Assembly: GCA_039720395.1 (NCBI GenBank) | Contig: CM077833.1 | Location: forward strand, 2,134,797-2,198,796 | Length of the DNA: 64,000 nt | From: Liquidambar formosana | Taxonomy: Eukaryota; Streptophyta; Magnoliopsida; Saxifragales; Altingiaceae | Direction of reading: 5' to 3' | Shown here: in pieces, positions 12,076 to 23,215 of the stretch | Layout: each line of letters starts with the position of its first letter | Position numbering within the stretch: position 1 is the stretch's first letter | Notes under the pieces: model-generated | Told to the model about the DNA's origin: nothing | The model's input: the letters and a program-made list of their open reading frames with translations, nothing else | The model's database searches: none | Position numbers and translations under genes: made by a program

Positions 12076-14809
12076 TTGAGATACATACATATCTTCCATG
12101 TTAGGAACATCAACATTAAATTTTCCACAAAATGAGGAAACTTCGTCAAGCAAAAAGTCCCTATCCACTATCCCTCATCAGTTGCAATCGTTCCTTAGAG
12201 TATTTGACTAGTTTCATAGCATTCACAATGTCTTGATCTTTTCTTTGTAATGCTTTTGACAATTCATTTGTGATTGCTAATAGACTTTTCATCAAATATA
12301 GATTGAAGATGAAATCAAAACATCTCATATTTCTCAATAAAATTTTTTGTATACCTTTTGGTTCCGAATTCGAAGAAGTATCTTGCATTATTGTCTTAAG
12401 AACTTCAATCACGGACTTGTACATATGATGTAAACCAACCAAAGTATCATAGTGAGAGCCCTAACGTGTATCACTAGGCCTTATTAGAGCACTTTCTTGA
12501 TTTAGGCCTTGCCCGCTTTCAAGATCACCAATATCGAAGGCTTCACTAAGTTCTTGAGCACCTTTGTCTCTAAGAATATCACGCCGCTTACATGAGACTC
12601 TAATAACATTCACTAACCAAGGTGAAAAGCTCGTCAACATCAGCATGACACTTTGCCACAGCCACAAGAGCTAATTGAAGCTGATGAGCAAAATAATGAA
12701 CATAAAAGGCTATTATCCTTCAAAATAAGTGTTTTAAGACCATTAAATTATCCTCGCATATTACTAGCCCCATTATAACCTTGACCTCGTAATATAGACA
12801 TGCTCAATTTATGTTTACCAAGTAGTTCTTCAATTGTTGCTTTAAGAGAGAGAGCAGTGGTACTACGAACATGTTGAATATCTAAAAAACGTTTAACCAC
12901 AAGCCCCTTTTTGTCCACATAACGCAATGCAAGTGCCATCTGCTCTTTTATAGACACATCATGAGATTCATCAACCAAAATGGAGAATAATGAATCACCA
13001 ATGTCTTTGATGATAACATTGAGTGTTTCATTTGCAGCTACGTTAACTGTCTTTTTGAATGTTAGATGATGTCAACTTGCAATTACGAGGAGCATTTCCC
13101 AATGCAATAGCTTTCACACCCTCATTTTGATCAGAAAGCCAATGTAAAAGCTCAAGGAAGTTTCCTTGATTTTTGGAATCATCAGATTCATCGTGCCCAA
13201 GAAATACAAGCCCTTGTTTTAGGAGATATCGAATGCAATTGATTGATGCACTTAATCTAATTTGGTAGTCTATTTTATCTTGGTCTGACCGCTTGTAGAT
13301 GATTGTTCTGATGTATTGTTTTTGGTTCATCAAAGTCCAACACTTCTTAAAAGCTTGATTATGAGAACTTCGATGAGTCTTTCCAACATGTTTCCTTAGC
13401 TTTTGAGGATTCTTCCAATTTGCCACCCTCCTTGGTTTCTTGTCTATGGTTTAAAAAGATAGTAGAATAAGCAAAAGGTTGCATCTTTACCAATGCTATA
13501 CTCCAACCATTGAGGATACTTCTCAAACCACTCTTCTTTAAACTTCTGCGTTCCTTGTGAAGTTTTCTTATATGGAAAATCATGGGTGCGAGGTTGAAAA
13601 GGATCCCTTTGCCAATAGGCTCTTCGAACTTGATCTCAAATATTAGGATTGTAATCTAATATTCGAGTTCGTAGCCTAGGATCCACTAGGGAGTTCTGCC
13701 AAGTTAATTTCACCACTCTTCTTTGGACCATCATCCAGTCTCTCTTCCCCTATTTTCTTTAGAGGAAGTGTTGGGGCTCCCAACTTTGGATTCTCATTTG
13801 AACCACCATCTTCCATTCTTTTCTTTGGAGAAGGTGTTGGTGTTCTCGCATCCAGACTCTCATTTGAACCACTTTTGTCCATTTTTTTATTTGGAGGAGG
13901 TGTTGGGGCTTCTATCTCAGACTTTCTTTTAAAATATGTAAACATATTTGTTTCAAAAGTAAGGTTTAGATTAAATTTGAAACCATAATATTATAATGAT
14001 TTATTTAGTGCATTATCTCCTTCACTTATAAACCCCAAGACTACAAATTACAATAACTGAGCGGAACTCGTCCAACAATAATCAACAATGCAACATCAAA
14101 TCATTAATTCACTAATTTTGTCATTACACCAAGACTACAAACTACAATGACGAGCCGAACTCGTCCAACAATAATAAAAAATGCAACATCAATATCATTA
14201 ATTCACTAATTTTGTCATCAATAAAATATCATTAATTCACTAAGTTAATTAACTAAAATCTATATTAAATCATCAACATCAATATTACCCTAACATCAAT
14301 ATTAATCAACAATTGAACATCCATATTAATTCACTAACTATTTTTCTATTTCAAAAATTTCTAATCATTTTCTCAATTTTAGCAAAGAAAAGTAATTTCA
14401 ATTTGACATACCTCGTTGGCTCATGGTTGGTAATTCGTTGAAGCCTTGAGACTTGAGAGTTAATGATAAACCACCAAACCAAAAATCAAAATGCAAACAA
14501 GCAAATCATTTTTCACAAGGAGTCAAAAGGACTGCAAGTTTGCAACCACAACAATAAATGATAAACCAGAAACCGTTTTAAACCCTAGTTTCAAATAGAA
14601 TGATCAAGAAACAAAGAACATGGAGAGCCGGAGAGACAGAACTATAACTTACAGGTGAGAGTGTGAGACAATGGGTGATTGGGTTGGGGGCTGCCGGCTT
14701 GCTGAAGAGGGTGACTACATCCTCTCTTTCTTAGTGACTCAGTATCCTCTCTTTCTTAGTGACTCGGTCTCTCTTTGTGGCCAGGCAAGATAGAGCTCTC
14801 AAAGGATGG

Positions 14810-14849
<40 letters not shown>

Positions 14850-15431
14850 GGTTTGAGCTCTTAGGGTATGGTTGTAGCCTGCAAGGGTGCCTAACCTGGA
14901 AGAGACTAGGGGTCAGGGGAACAAGGGCAGAAGCTAGTGACGTTTCGGTGATGGGTTGCGTACTTGTCAATATATACTCCTATATATATATATATATATA
15001 TTTTTTTTTTTTAATTTATTTTTTTATGTTGCATGCCTGAGTCAGTGGGATGCATGTTGGGAATAGGAGAGAAGCCACCCAAGTCAAACGTTATTTAATG
15101 GCCTGACATGCTGACATCATCAATAAGAGTAAATCTTCCAATCTTCTCTTTTTTTATTATTTTCTTTTAGTTGTAGAGCAAAAGTAACTTTGTTTTATTA
15201 TTTTTATAAGTAAATTCAATAAAGTTGAAAAATTGAATAGAGAAAAATATTTAAAAGTTTTTTTTTATTTTTATTTTTATTTTTATCAAAATTTCCACTA
15301 TGTATGGCTTCGCCCCTAAACACCAGTACGTAGAGAGCTACTAGCTCTTTTATTATTTATTATTAAAAATGCAGGTAGGCTATGCAGTAGGCTGTTATTT
15401 CTTCACGTAAATGCCTTTCTTCCCTTATAAT

Positions 15432-15832
15432 CAAGGACTTTAATATCGATATCAATGGATATATCGAAGATCCAAAAATACGGATATATCGGATATATCA
15501 TTGGATATATTGACAACATCGATATCGTTTTAAAGATCTGGTGGATATTATAAGTTAAACATGGATATTTTTATTGAAACTCTGGGAAACAATGATTTAA
15601 ACTCTAATACACAATTTATAATCAAAAGATTACAATTTGAATGTGTATAATACAAGTATGTGTTGTGTAGGGTATAAAAAAGCATGCGGCGTTGAGCAAA
15701 TAAAATTTTTTAAACAAATTTGACATTTAAATTTCACATATATACATAATATTAGGCCAATGCATATTATACAACTCCTAATGCATGGTACTAATACTAA
15801 TATATATTAGTATGTCCCTACTTGATTGGGAC

Positions 15833-15863
<31 letters not shown>

Positions 15864-16801
15864 TACTTATAATGGGTGTTTTAACTATATTATAAAATAT
15901 TTAGATTAGAGTAATATTTTTAATTACAATTCAAATCATTTATATAAATAAAAATAAATCAATTAATGTAACACTTTTTTTTTTGAATTAATGTAGGACT
16001 CTTTTAAAAATAATAAAAAGTGTTAGCCATTAGCCATCATTTATATTAGGGAGTGTCTTTTTAAAAAAAGTGTTATAATAGAAATAAAATATATAATATT
16101 AGGTAAAAGACTACATCAGTCTCACAAGTCAACTGAAGAGGGCTCGAGACCCTCAACAAAAGTGAGGGTTTCTTCTTGTTGCTGTGGAGGCTTGACGATG
16201 GGGAGTGAGGACCAACCGACAATGACATGGAGGCTAAACGATGAGGACGACAGCAAAGACGACGATGGCAGCGACAAGTCAACTGAAGAGGGCTCGAGAC
16301 CCTCAACAAAAGTGAGGGTTTCTTCTTGTTGCTGTGGAGGCTTGACGATGGGGAGTGAGGACCAACCGACAATGACATGGAGACTAAACGATGAGGACGA
16401 CAGCAAAGACAACGATGGCAGCGACCAGGTTAGTTAGATGTCTTCTTCTTCTTCTTCTCCTTCTCCTTCTTCTATTATGGTGGGAAGGATGTCATCGGTG
16501 ATGCCGTGACAGAATGAACCAGTCAAAGAATATCGTCGATCAAGCATCTGGAAAAACGATATTCATATAGGGTCGATATTGTCGATATATTGACGATATA
16601 TCCACAAAATCTTCACGATAAATCAAAGAATTTCGACGAAATTTAAAGAAATCAATATATCATCGATATATCGACGATATCTTTTGAAATTGAGTTTTTT
16701 TCAAAATCTTTCAATATCGCAACAGCATTTCGTATCGCCCACCACCGATATGATGATATATCGCGATATATCGTCGACATATCGTGACATTTTGGTCCTT
16801 G
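15432..16801. mobile_element. hAT element of the CGATATATCG family, 1.37 kb
   Basis: Exact 8-bp target duplication CTTATAAT (15424-15431 and 16802-16809). Ends CAAGGACTTTAATATCG and CATTTTGGTCCTTG share the perfect 7-bp terminal repeat CAAGGAC/GTCCTTG. The left subterminal region repeats the family sequence (TTAAACATGGATATTTTTAT and so on); the right one (16520-16800) is ATATCG-rich. It carries a 150-bp tandem duplication and no transposase. Confidence 0.88.
16125..16424 (+). repeat. 150-bp tandem duplication, in frame
   Basis: Two nearly identical 150-bp units start at 16125 and 16275. The period is a multiple of three, so the frame stays open through both (GSEDQPTMTWRLNDEDDSKD is repeated). 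No known domain is recognised. Related text followed by a (CTT)n run is also found in the inner hAT at about 9600-9790. Confidence 0.85.
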
Positions 16802-17517
16802 CTTATAATCATTTCTACTCTTTTTAAAGCATGAAAAAAATGCAGCAGCAGTCTCTCTTTACCAAAATAAAATAAAATAAAATAAAAGATAAAGATGAAG
16901 ATAAAAGAAAAAATGCAGCAGTAGGTGGCCTTTTTAAAGCTATGCTCTAGTTACCCCCCCCCACCCAAAACAAAAAAAAAAAAAACAAAAAAAAGGGAAA
17001 AAAAGGAAGAAGTTATGCTGAAGCCTTTCACAGCTTCTCATATATCGTTATTGCCAAGCCAATTCATATATTCCCAACTTTTCACTCCTAGTTCATAAGT
17101 TTCTTTTTGTATTGTTAAAATTATTATCTCTTACTATTTTGTATATAATAATTGATTTAATCATTTATCATTATGTAAATGATGTGTATTTTAAAATTTT
17201 AATATTATGTGGCATTTAAATATTGAGTTTGCCTAAATTTATATTATTTATTTGCTCAATGCGGTATGTTTTTATACCCTACACATCGCATTCTTGTATT
17301 ATACACATTTAAATAGCAATATTTTGATTGTAAATTGTTTATTAGAATCTAAATCATTGTTCTCTAGAGTTTCAATGAAAATATCTGTATTTAATTAATA
17401 ATATCTGTTACATCTTTAAATTGATATTGATATTTTCGATATATCCATCGATATATCCGATATATCCGTATTTTTTGACCCTTAATATATCCATCAATAT
17501 GAATATTTAAGTCCTTG

Positions 17518-18300
17518 AGGACAAGACACCTTTCGGGCGAGGCACCTTAAGGACGGGATATTCCTAAGGACTAGATGACATGTTAAAGAGATATTTTTAA
17601 GACAATACAACAACTTCAATGATGGAGCATTACTCCCATTCGACATTCTTTGATGATTAAAACATTACGATGGCTCTATTTATAACCGATCGTTGAGGTA
17701 TCTCCCATTAAGAATAAAGTTACTTGAGATGCATATAAAGCTAGGTATGCTGATTTTATCTTTAAACATTACAAGATACTTAGTATGCGTTAAGGAAGCC
17801 CCGTTTGAGAGAAGTTTCCCCCTTCAAGACTAGTGTGTGCTCTTTATCCATAACTGGTATACATCTTGATGCTTGAAGTGTAATGTTCGCCTCCACCACT
17901 AGCATGATATTGTCCACTTTGGGTTACCCCTCACGGCTTTAAAACACGTCAAACTACTTGGGGAGCGAAGTCTACATATATAGCGCAATCACTTTTTCTA
18001 GCCAGACGATGTGGGATCCTGGGGTATTACATGACGCCTGCCTGAGTCTGTGACAAGACTAGGTAGGTCTTGTAGTGTCTTAAGACTTGATGTTGGTTTA
18101 GGTAGTTAAGATGTTGAACTGCGTTATCTTAACTTCACCGGTGGAATGACTTGAGAAATTTTGGCTTGGTGGTTAGAGCGAGGGCTAAACAGGGCAGTCA
18201 TAGACATTACCTTCTACCTTGGTCTTCTGTAGGGAAAAATGGAGCAAGTAATTTGGCTACTTGTGTGTCCATAATCAAGAAACGTGTCAAAACCTAATTC
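17518..18300. repeat. Continuation of the GACAAGACACC tract and an LTR-like dispersed repeat
   Basis: 17518-17575 continues the repeat broken at 7951. At 17905-18030 the motifs GATATTGTCCACTTTGGGTT, GGCTTTAAAACACGTC and CGATGTGGGATCC resemble a dispersed plant repeat with LTR- or promoter-like character. I could not assign its borders or family. No coding sequence is recognised. Confidence 0.4.
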
Positions 18301-19690
18301 ACCCACCAATTGGTAGGTGTTAAATTCCTATTGCATGTTTAAACCAACCCATAATATTTTACACCAATCTGGCACATGTGTCAATCATTCCTTACAAAAC
18401 CCACAAATCTCCCGCTTTATGATGACATGTGTCAATTTCAATACAAGTGTTAATCTCTTGCCCAAACACTTGGCTTACATGCATTGGACTAGATTTTGGT
18501 CCAATCAATGCAAATCACATGTGAGACACATGTCACAACCACATCAATCCTTGATATTATTCTTCCACTATAAATCACCTTCATTCTTTACAATGGAGAG
18601 GATGGAATGACTGTTTAATCATTGATAATAACTCTTTAAGTCATACTACTTGCAAAACCTTACTATATTACTTTGTTTCCAAGAACCAATTATTAAACTA
18701 CATTACATATACTAAGTTAGAAGTTTGAAATATGGGCTCAGAACTTAAGAACTTGCTACTGTCACTCCCTATAGGCATTCTCCACAGTTGCCTCATTCTG
18801 TCTCTCAAGGCCAACTCTTGAATTGAAGTGATGAGGTCGCAAAGAGGGAAGTAGGGCTCCTATTGAAACACTTTCCCCCTCTCTAAAGGCGACCAACTTT
18901 CAATACTGGTCTCTATCGTCATTCCAAGAATTACGAAACTTAATATTTCAGAAGGACTATATTACTATTGTTTTACATTCGCCTCTTGCAAGTACACCTT
19001 TGTATTGACAATCCTAGTCAATATTGTCGGTAGTAGCTAACATACATTAGCATCACATTAGCAAGAACCCCATCTATCTACAATGATATATAGATATATA
19101 TACATATATGTAGTTGACACAAAGGAGGAGAAAAATAATGAAATCTAGATAGACAAGGGTAGGGGAAAAGGAAGATTTACAGTAAGAGAAAAATTCCCAA
19201 ATACAAACCCTAACCCCAGAAAATTTCAATCACATTTTAATTGGATTTTCCCAAATCAAAAACCTAATCCCATAGATCCACATCAAATTAAACATTTTTT
19301 TCGAAACCCTAATTCCATAAAACCTTAATATTTCCATTTGATATAAAGAAGAAGAAGAAGAAGAAGAAGAAGAAGAAGAAGAAGAAGAAGATCCAAATGA
19401 TCGTGATGATCAAAGATCCAAATGATCGTGATGATCAAAATGCCATAGTTTGCTTTGATGAAGCTGTAGATTCTTGCCATGTCTCCATTTTGTAAGAGAG
19501 CTAGGTGATTACTTACTGCATGTATAATAGAGAGATAAAGGGAGGGAGGAAGAGGGAGAGGGGAGGAAGGGAGGACATCCACTGTGAGATGTAGTGTTGA
19601 TTTGTCATTATCTTACTTGCTTTTCATGAAAACCAGCTATTCATTGAAATGAAGTCAGCCCACTTTTCGTCCCATTTTAAAGATAAGTAC
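18300..19690. other. Unassigned intronic sequence with a (GAA)n microsatellite
   Basis: No gene is recognised. It contains a GAA/AAG trinucleotide run at 19347-19391, followed directly by two copies of a 25-bp unit with ATCCAAATGATCGTGATGAT, and short TATATA tracts at 19085-19115. Open frames here are short and low complexity. Confidence 0.5.
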
Positions 19691-20060
19691 AAACTGAATT
19701 TCTAGGTGCTACGTGTTCACCAAACACAAGGTTAGGAAATTTGGACCAAGCTTATACCCAGAAAATCTAGTTGTCACTTCCCAAATGGCTCCTAGGGTTT
19801 GGGAATTGTTGGAGATAACTATATGATCTCCCATCATCCATATATTTCGTTTATAAACTGTAGGCATACAATACGAAGTCACAAAAACATCTTTATACAT
19901 AAAACCTATTAATAGTCCCCCTCAAGCTAGAGAATACATATCATTTGACCCCAACGTGCTACAAATAAACTTAACCCTATCATGACCTAAATGCTTTGGT
20001 AAATAAATTTACTAGTTGATCTTTAGACTTCACAGATGGAGTAACAACTTCGCTAAATTA
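19690..20060 (-). mobile_element. Copia 3' end: pol C-terminus, polypurine tract and 3' LTR remnant
   Basis: On the minus strand the sequence reads KSKDQLVNLFTKAF near 20030, the usual end of copia RNase H. The polypurine tract CTTGAGGGGGA follows at about 19917-19927, then LTR-like sequence to about 19690. The same LTR sequence recurs at 49650-49715 and 50160-50212, which supports a common family. Stops in the pol tail show decay. Confidence 0.7.
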
Positions 20061-20429
20061 ACTTGTCACGAACGAGGTGGCAATATATTTCCAATATGGA
20101 ATGAGTTGGCAATTTGAATATTCCAAGATTATAAACTTCAAATTTATTTTATTTTTAAACTAATTTTTTTTTTTGGTTATAATTTGTAATTTATTATCAT
20201 AAAATTGTAAATAGTACATGTATTTCTTTAATTTTTTTAATTATAAAATTTATTTTACTATCATTTGTAATTTTTTTATTACAATTGCATATTAGGTTAA
20301 ATCTTGAGGTTTAATTTTGATCCTTCTTTGCTTGTTGTAATCATGTTTATAATATTGAAGCTAGCAAAAAGTAATAAATATAAGCAAAAATGAGTTAAAA
20401 AAATTCATAAAATGTTTTATCCATACTTA

Positions 20430-20623
20430 AACCCCAAAGGGTAGTTTAGTTAGCAAGGGACTACGCTTTAGGAAGCAGAGGTCCTAAGTTTGACTCTTGC
20501 TAAACCCCTTGGGCCCCCATACAAGGTTTCATGGTTCTCATGGGCCAATTACCTAGTCCATATGGGTTGTGGGGTCCTATATGGGCCTAGGGTTTACCCA
20601 AAGGGTTTCCTCGTCATCAAAAT
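20430..20623 (+). mobile_element. tRNA-derived SINE (family 1) with long target duplication
   Basis: A degenerate pol III A box (GTAGTTTAGTTAGCAAGGGA) is followed by a B-box-like AAGTTTGACTCTTGC. The body then contains CTAAACCCCTTGG, GGTTCTCATGGGCC, and a tail ending GGGTTTCCTCGTC. It is flanked by a target duplication of about 20 bp, AAAATG(T/C)TTTATCCATACTT, at 20409 and 20624. Two more copies lie at 46495 and 49181. Confidence 0.85.
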
Positions 20624-20692
20624 AAAATGCTTTATCCATACTTGAAAAGGTTGCTATGTTAAATAAAATTCATTAAAACTCCTCAAAAATAG

Positions 20693-20940
20693 TACTCCCT
20701 CCGTCCCGCAAAGATGGGCCATTTTCCTACTCTTTTTGTCCCAAGATGTTTGTCCACTTCAAAAAGTCAAATTGTAACTTTTTTGAACTTTCCTATACCA
20801 CCCTTTATTATTTTAAGAATTACTTTCAACACAACCAATTCGAAGTTGGAGAAGGGTACTTTTGGAAAGAAAAAGTATTATTGGTGACAAGTCAATGCAT
20901 TAATTGCTTTTCTTAATATGCGTATTTCGTCAAAGATGGC
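20693..20940 (+). mobile_element. Stowaway (Tc1/mariner) MITE, 3' end truncated
   Basis: Begins TACTCCCTCCGTCCCGCAAA, the canonical plant Stowaway end at a TA target. The 3' side carries the typical TTCGTCAAAGATGGC. The final inverted CTCCCTCCGT is missing, so roughly the last 25 bp are lost. Confidence 0.85.
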
Positions 20941-20949
20941 GTGAAACTC

Positions 20950-21860
20950 CATACGCCATGGCGTGAAACTCAACCTTAGCACTTGATCTAGCTACAATCG
21001 ACTGTTTCTTACTATGCCAAGGTTTTCTCCCACAAAAGTGCAATAACCCGATCTGTGAGCCCAGTCAACATCTGTATATGATTCAATTCTCAAATGATCA
21101 TGTTTTGGGAATAACAATCTCTTTTTAGGTGAGGATTTTAAATAACAAAGGATTCGCTGCACAGCTTCTATACGATTCTCCAAGAGAATGCATAAATTGA
21201 CTTACCAAACTCATTGCATAGGCAATGTTTAGACGAGTATGTGACAAGTAAATCAATTTACCCACTACCTCTGGTGTCTACCTCTGTCATCTAATATACC
21301 CTCATTATCTTCTCTTAACTTGTAGTTTTGTTCTATAGGAATATTAATAGGCTTGCAACCCAACATCCATGTTTCCTTGAGAAGATCTAAGATAGTCTTC
21401 ATTTTGTGAAATGAAGATACTTTTTTGAGATCTAGCAACCTCAATAACCAAGCAGTATGTCAAATTTCCATGTCCTTTATATCAAATTCTCTGGCTAGAT
21501 AATTCTTCGATTTCTGCCTCCTTCTGATCATCACTTTTCAACACAATATCATCCACATATACAATAAGAGCTGTTACCTTCCCTTGAGATGAGTGCTTTA
21601 TGAACAAGGTATGATCTCCTTGACTTTGTTTAAAATCATATTTCAATGTAGCTCGAGTAAATCTCTTAACCATTCTCGGGGAGATTGCTTCAACCCATAT
21701 AGGCTTTCTTCAATTTGCACACCTTCCCACTAGTTGTTGAACATTCAAAACCTAGAGGAACATCTATATACACTTCCTCCTCTAGATCCCAATGAAGAAA
21801 AGCATTTTTAACATTAAATTGATGAAGAGTCCATCCAAATTAGCACCTAAAGAAAGTAAG
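20950..21860 (-). pseudogene. Ty1/copia reverse transcriptase and RNase H remnant
   Basis: Minus-strand frames give the RT catalytic box ALIVYVDDIVLKSDD (about 21530-21580), the block IEAVQRILCYLKSSPKKRLL (about 21110-21180) before RNase H, and YTDVDWAHRSGYCTFVG (the D-x-DWA RNase H start). Stops and frameshifts separate the blocks. The 5' side (21747-21860) carries the copia block around EEVYIDVPL and becomes the left arm of an inverted duplication. It belongs to the same element as the 3' end at 19690-20060. Confidence 0.85.
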
Positions 21861-22785
21861 ACTATGATAGAGTGATGTAGGACGAATAGGGGAGAAATCA
21901 AGGGATGAAGGGTTGTAGGCTTTGTAGATGGTCTGGGGTGGGATTTGGGTAAGGATTGTAGTTTGTATGCTGTTGGAATTTTAGGAAGAAGTTGCTGGAA
22001 TTTTTGGACAGCAGTGAGTTCAAGGCTTTGTTGTGGTCTTTGAAGGCTTGGGGTGTTAGGATGAAGGATTGATGGTTGGAGAAGGGTGTGTTGGGTTAAA
22101 ATGCTTGCAGGAAATTATAAAGGAAGAAAAGGAAAGATAACTACTAGCCTCACACCAGTAGGGTCCTAGGAATCACTCCTAGTGAGAAGAAGGCATCACA
22201 CATCCTTAAGGATTGAGATGTTTGTTAGCACCTTAGCTTTTGGCTAGGCCGAGGGCTTGGCATGTGGCGGCATATGGCAGCCATGCCAACCCAAGGCCAA
22301 GGTACGCACAGCAGCAAATTCATGGGCTATAGCGAGGCATATGCAAGCAGTTGTTGGCAGTTGGCTTATTATTGATGTGGTGCATGCATCTTTGGACAAG
22401 GGGGCCAAGGCCAGGCTATACAAAGGCTATTGCTGGTAGTTATCAAACATTCCTCCTTGATTGTAGGTTTGGGACATTCCAGATCAGCATAGGCAGTTGG
22501 GCAAAACTGCTATGCACGAGTTGGCATTTGTTCATTAGTTACGTAATTCCAGCAGCATACAACCTACAATCCTTACCCAAATCCCACCCCAGACCATCTA
22601 CAAAGCCTACAACCCTTCAACCCTTGATTTCTCCCCTATTCGTCCTATATCACTCTATTAGAGTCTTACTTTCTTTAGGTGCTAATTTGGATGGACTCTT
22701 TATCAATTTAATGTTACAGATGCTTTTCTTCGATGGGATCTAGAGGAGGAAGTGTATATAGATGTTCCTCTAGACAGATTTGGGA
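21750..22785. repeat. Large inverted duplication of copia sequence with about 0.55-kb spacer
   Basis: 21750-21995 and 22540-22785 are inverted copies. For example CTTCCTCCTCTAGATCCCA on the left pairs with TGGGATCTAGAGGAGGAAG-like sequence on the right, and both arms share the CACCCCAGACCATCTACAAA segment in opposite orientation. The spacer contains a fragment of the neighbouring gypsy LTR (22218-22540). Transcription through it would give a hairpin of about 240 bp. Confidence 0.85.
22218..22540 (+). mobile_element. Gypsy LTR fragment with internal deletion
   Basis: Begins TGTTAGCACCTTAGCTTTTG and continues with the GGCATGTGGCGGCATATGGC motif of the chromovirus LTR seen at 22838, 34826 and (inverted) 24414 and 36614. 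It jumps from the LTR start to its later part, so the middle is deleted. Confidence 0.8.
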
Positions 22786-23215
22786 TTACTTAGTAGCCAT
22801 TCCGACGAGGATGTCAGGCTCTTTTGGTGGGGGTGGTTTGTTAGCACCGTAGCTTTTAGCTAGGCCAGGGGCTTGGCATGTGGCGGCATATGGTAGCCAT
22901 CCCAACCCAAGGCAAGGCATGAGGGAGGCATGTCTTATTAAACCAAGTGTTGCAGCAAAGTTTGTATGTAGCTTGATATGGCCATGGTTGGCCAAGCCAT
23001 GGGCCTTAGTAGCGTTCAAACAGTGGTAGTGGCAGTTTGGTACATATTGGAAAATTGTATTATTTTGGGTTTATAAAATTAGTTATGTTATTTTATGATC
23101 TCATGAGTGTGTTGGTGGAGTTTCATGATTTTTGGATGCAGGAATAAATTGTGAGACTCATTATTCCGTTTTGTCATAATTGATGTAAACCCTATCGGTC
23201 CGATGATTGTCTTAA
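22786..23215 (+). mobile_element. Chromovirus 3' end (polypurine tract plus LTR start), plus orientation
   Basis: The last pol bases and the polypurine tract TTTTGGTGGGGGTGGTTTG precede the LTR start at 22838. The LTR breaks off at 23215, where it meets the opposite-strand LTR of the next copy. It mirrors 24000-24480, so the two form inverted arms. Confidence 0.8.

Larger units (their letters stand above)
8599..13945 (-). pseudogene. hAT transposase pseudogene (TTF zinc finger / DUF4371 / C-terminal dimerisation type)
   Basis: Read on the minus strand from about 13945. The order is an N-terminus starting MFTYFKRKSE with Pro/Lys-rich repeats; a TTF-like block near 13500-13620; DUF4371 blocks (NCIRYLLKQGLVFLGHDESD near 13220, LALRYVDKKGLVVKRFLDIQ near 12900, GQGYNGASNMRG near 12750); and the C-terminal dimerisation region, split between RLAILPVAT (11170) and SAMERAFSAMKIVKNRL (about 8780). 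The split lies exactly where the inner hAT element inserted, with a GTCACAAC/GTCGCAAC duplication. Multiple stops and frameshifts show that it is inactive. The family is a cut-and-paste transposase; similar domesticated-looking copies are common in plants, but nothing suggests function here. Confidence 0.85.
8407..15318 (-). mobile_element. DUF4371/TTF-type hAT transposon, 6.9 kb, decayed
   Basis: Flanked by an exact 8-bp duplication AACACCAG (8399-8406 and 15319-15326). The ends CAGTGGCAAAGCCA and TGGCTTCGCCCCTA form a weak inverted repeat of hAT type. It carries a minus-strand transposase pseudogene (about 8599-13945) and is interrupted by a second hAT element (8794-11159) and a probable solo LTR (about 11525-12075). 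The 5' non-coding part (14000-15318) has a 36-bp T run at 14813-14848, a 24-bp duplicated CCTCTCTTTCTTAGTGACTC block at 14722-14770, and a (TA)n tract at 14980-15000. Confidence 0.88.
7952..17517. mobile_element. Outer hAT element of the CGATATATCG family, filled by nested insertions
   Basis: It is flanked by an exact 8-bp duplication AGGACAAG at 7944-7951 and 17518-17525. The ends are TATAGTCTTAAATATTG on the left and GAATATTTAAGTCCTTG on the right (reverse complement CAAGGACTTAAATATTC), which are imperfect terminal inverted repeats fitting the loose hAT end consensus. The subterminal parts (7990-8200 and 17400-17510) are packed with CGATATATCG-like words. Removing the hAT at 8407-15318 and the copy at 15432-16801, each with one target duplication, leaves about 1.27 kb, so the original was a non-autonomous element. 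No transposase of its own is seen. Confidence 0.85.

Noticed and set aside
14759..15040. Open frame with a poly-Phe run
   Set aside because: A translation of a T homopolymer and TA repeats in the non-coding end of the hAT element.
18165..18200. Possible tRNA gene (GGTGGTTAGAGC)
   Set aside because: Only an A-box-like word. There is no B box, acceptor stem or anticodon arm at proper spacing.
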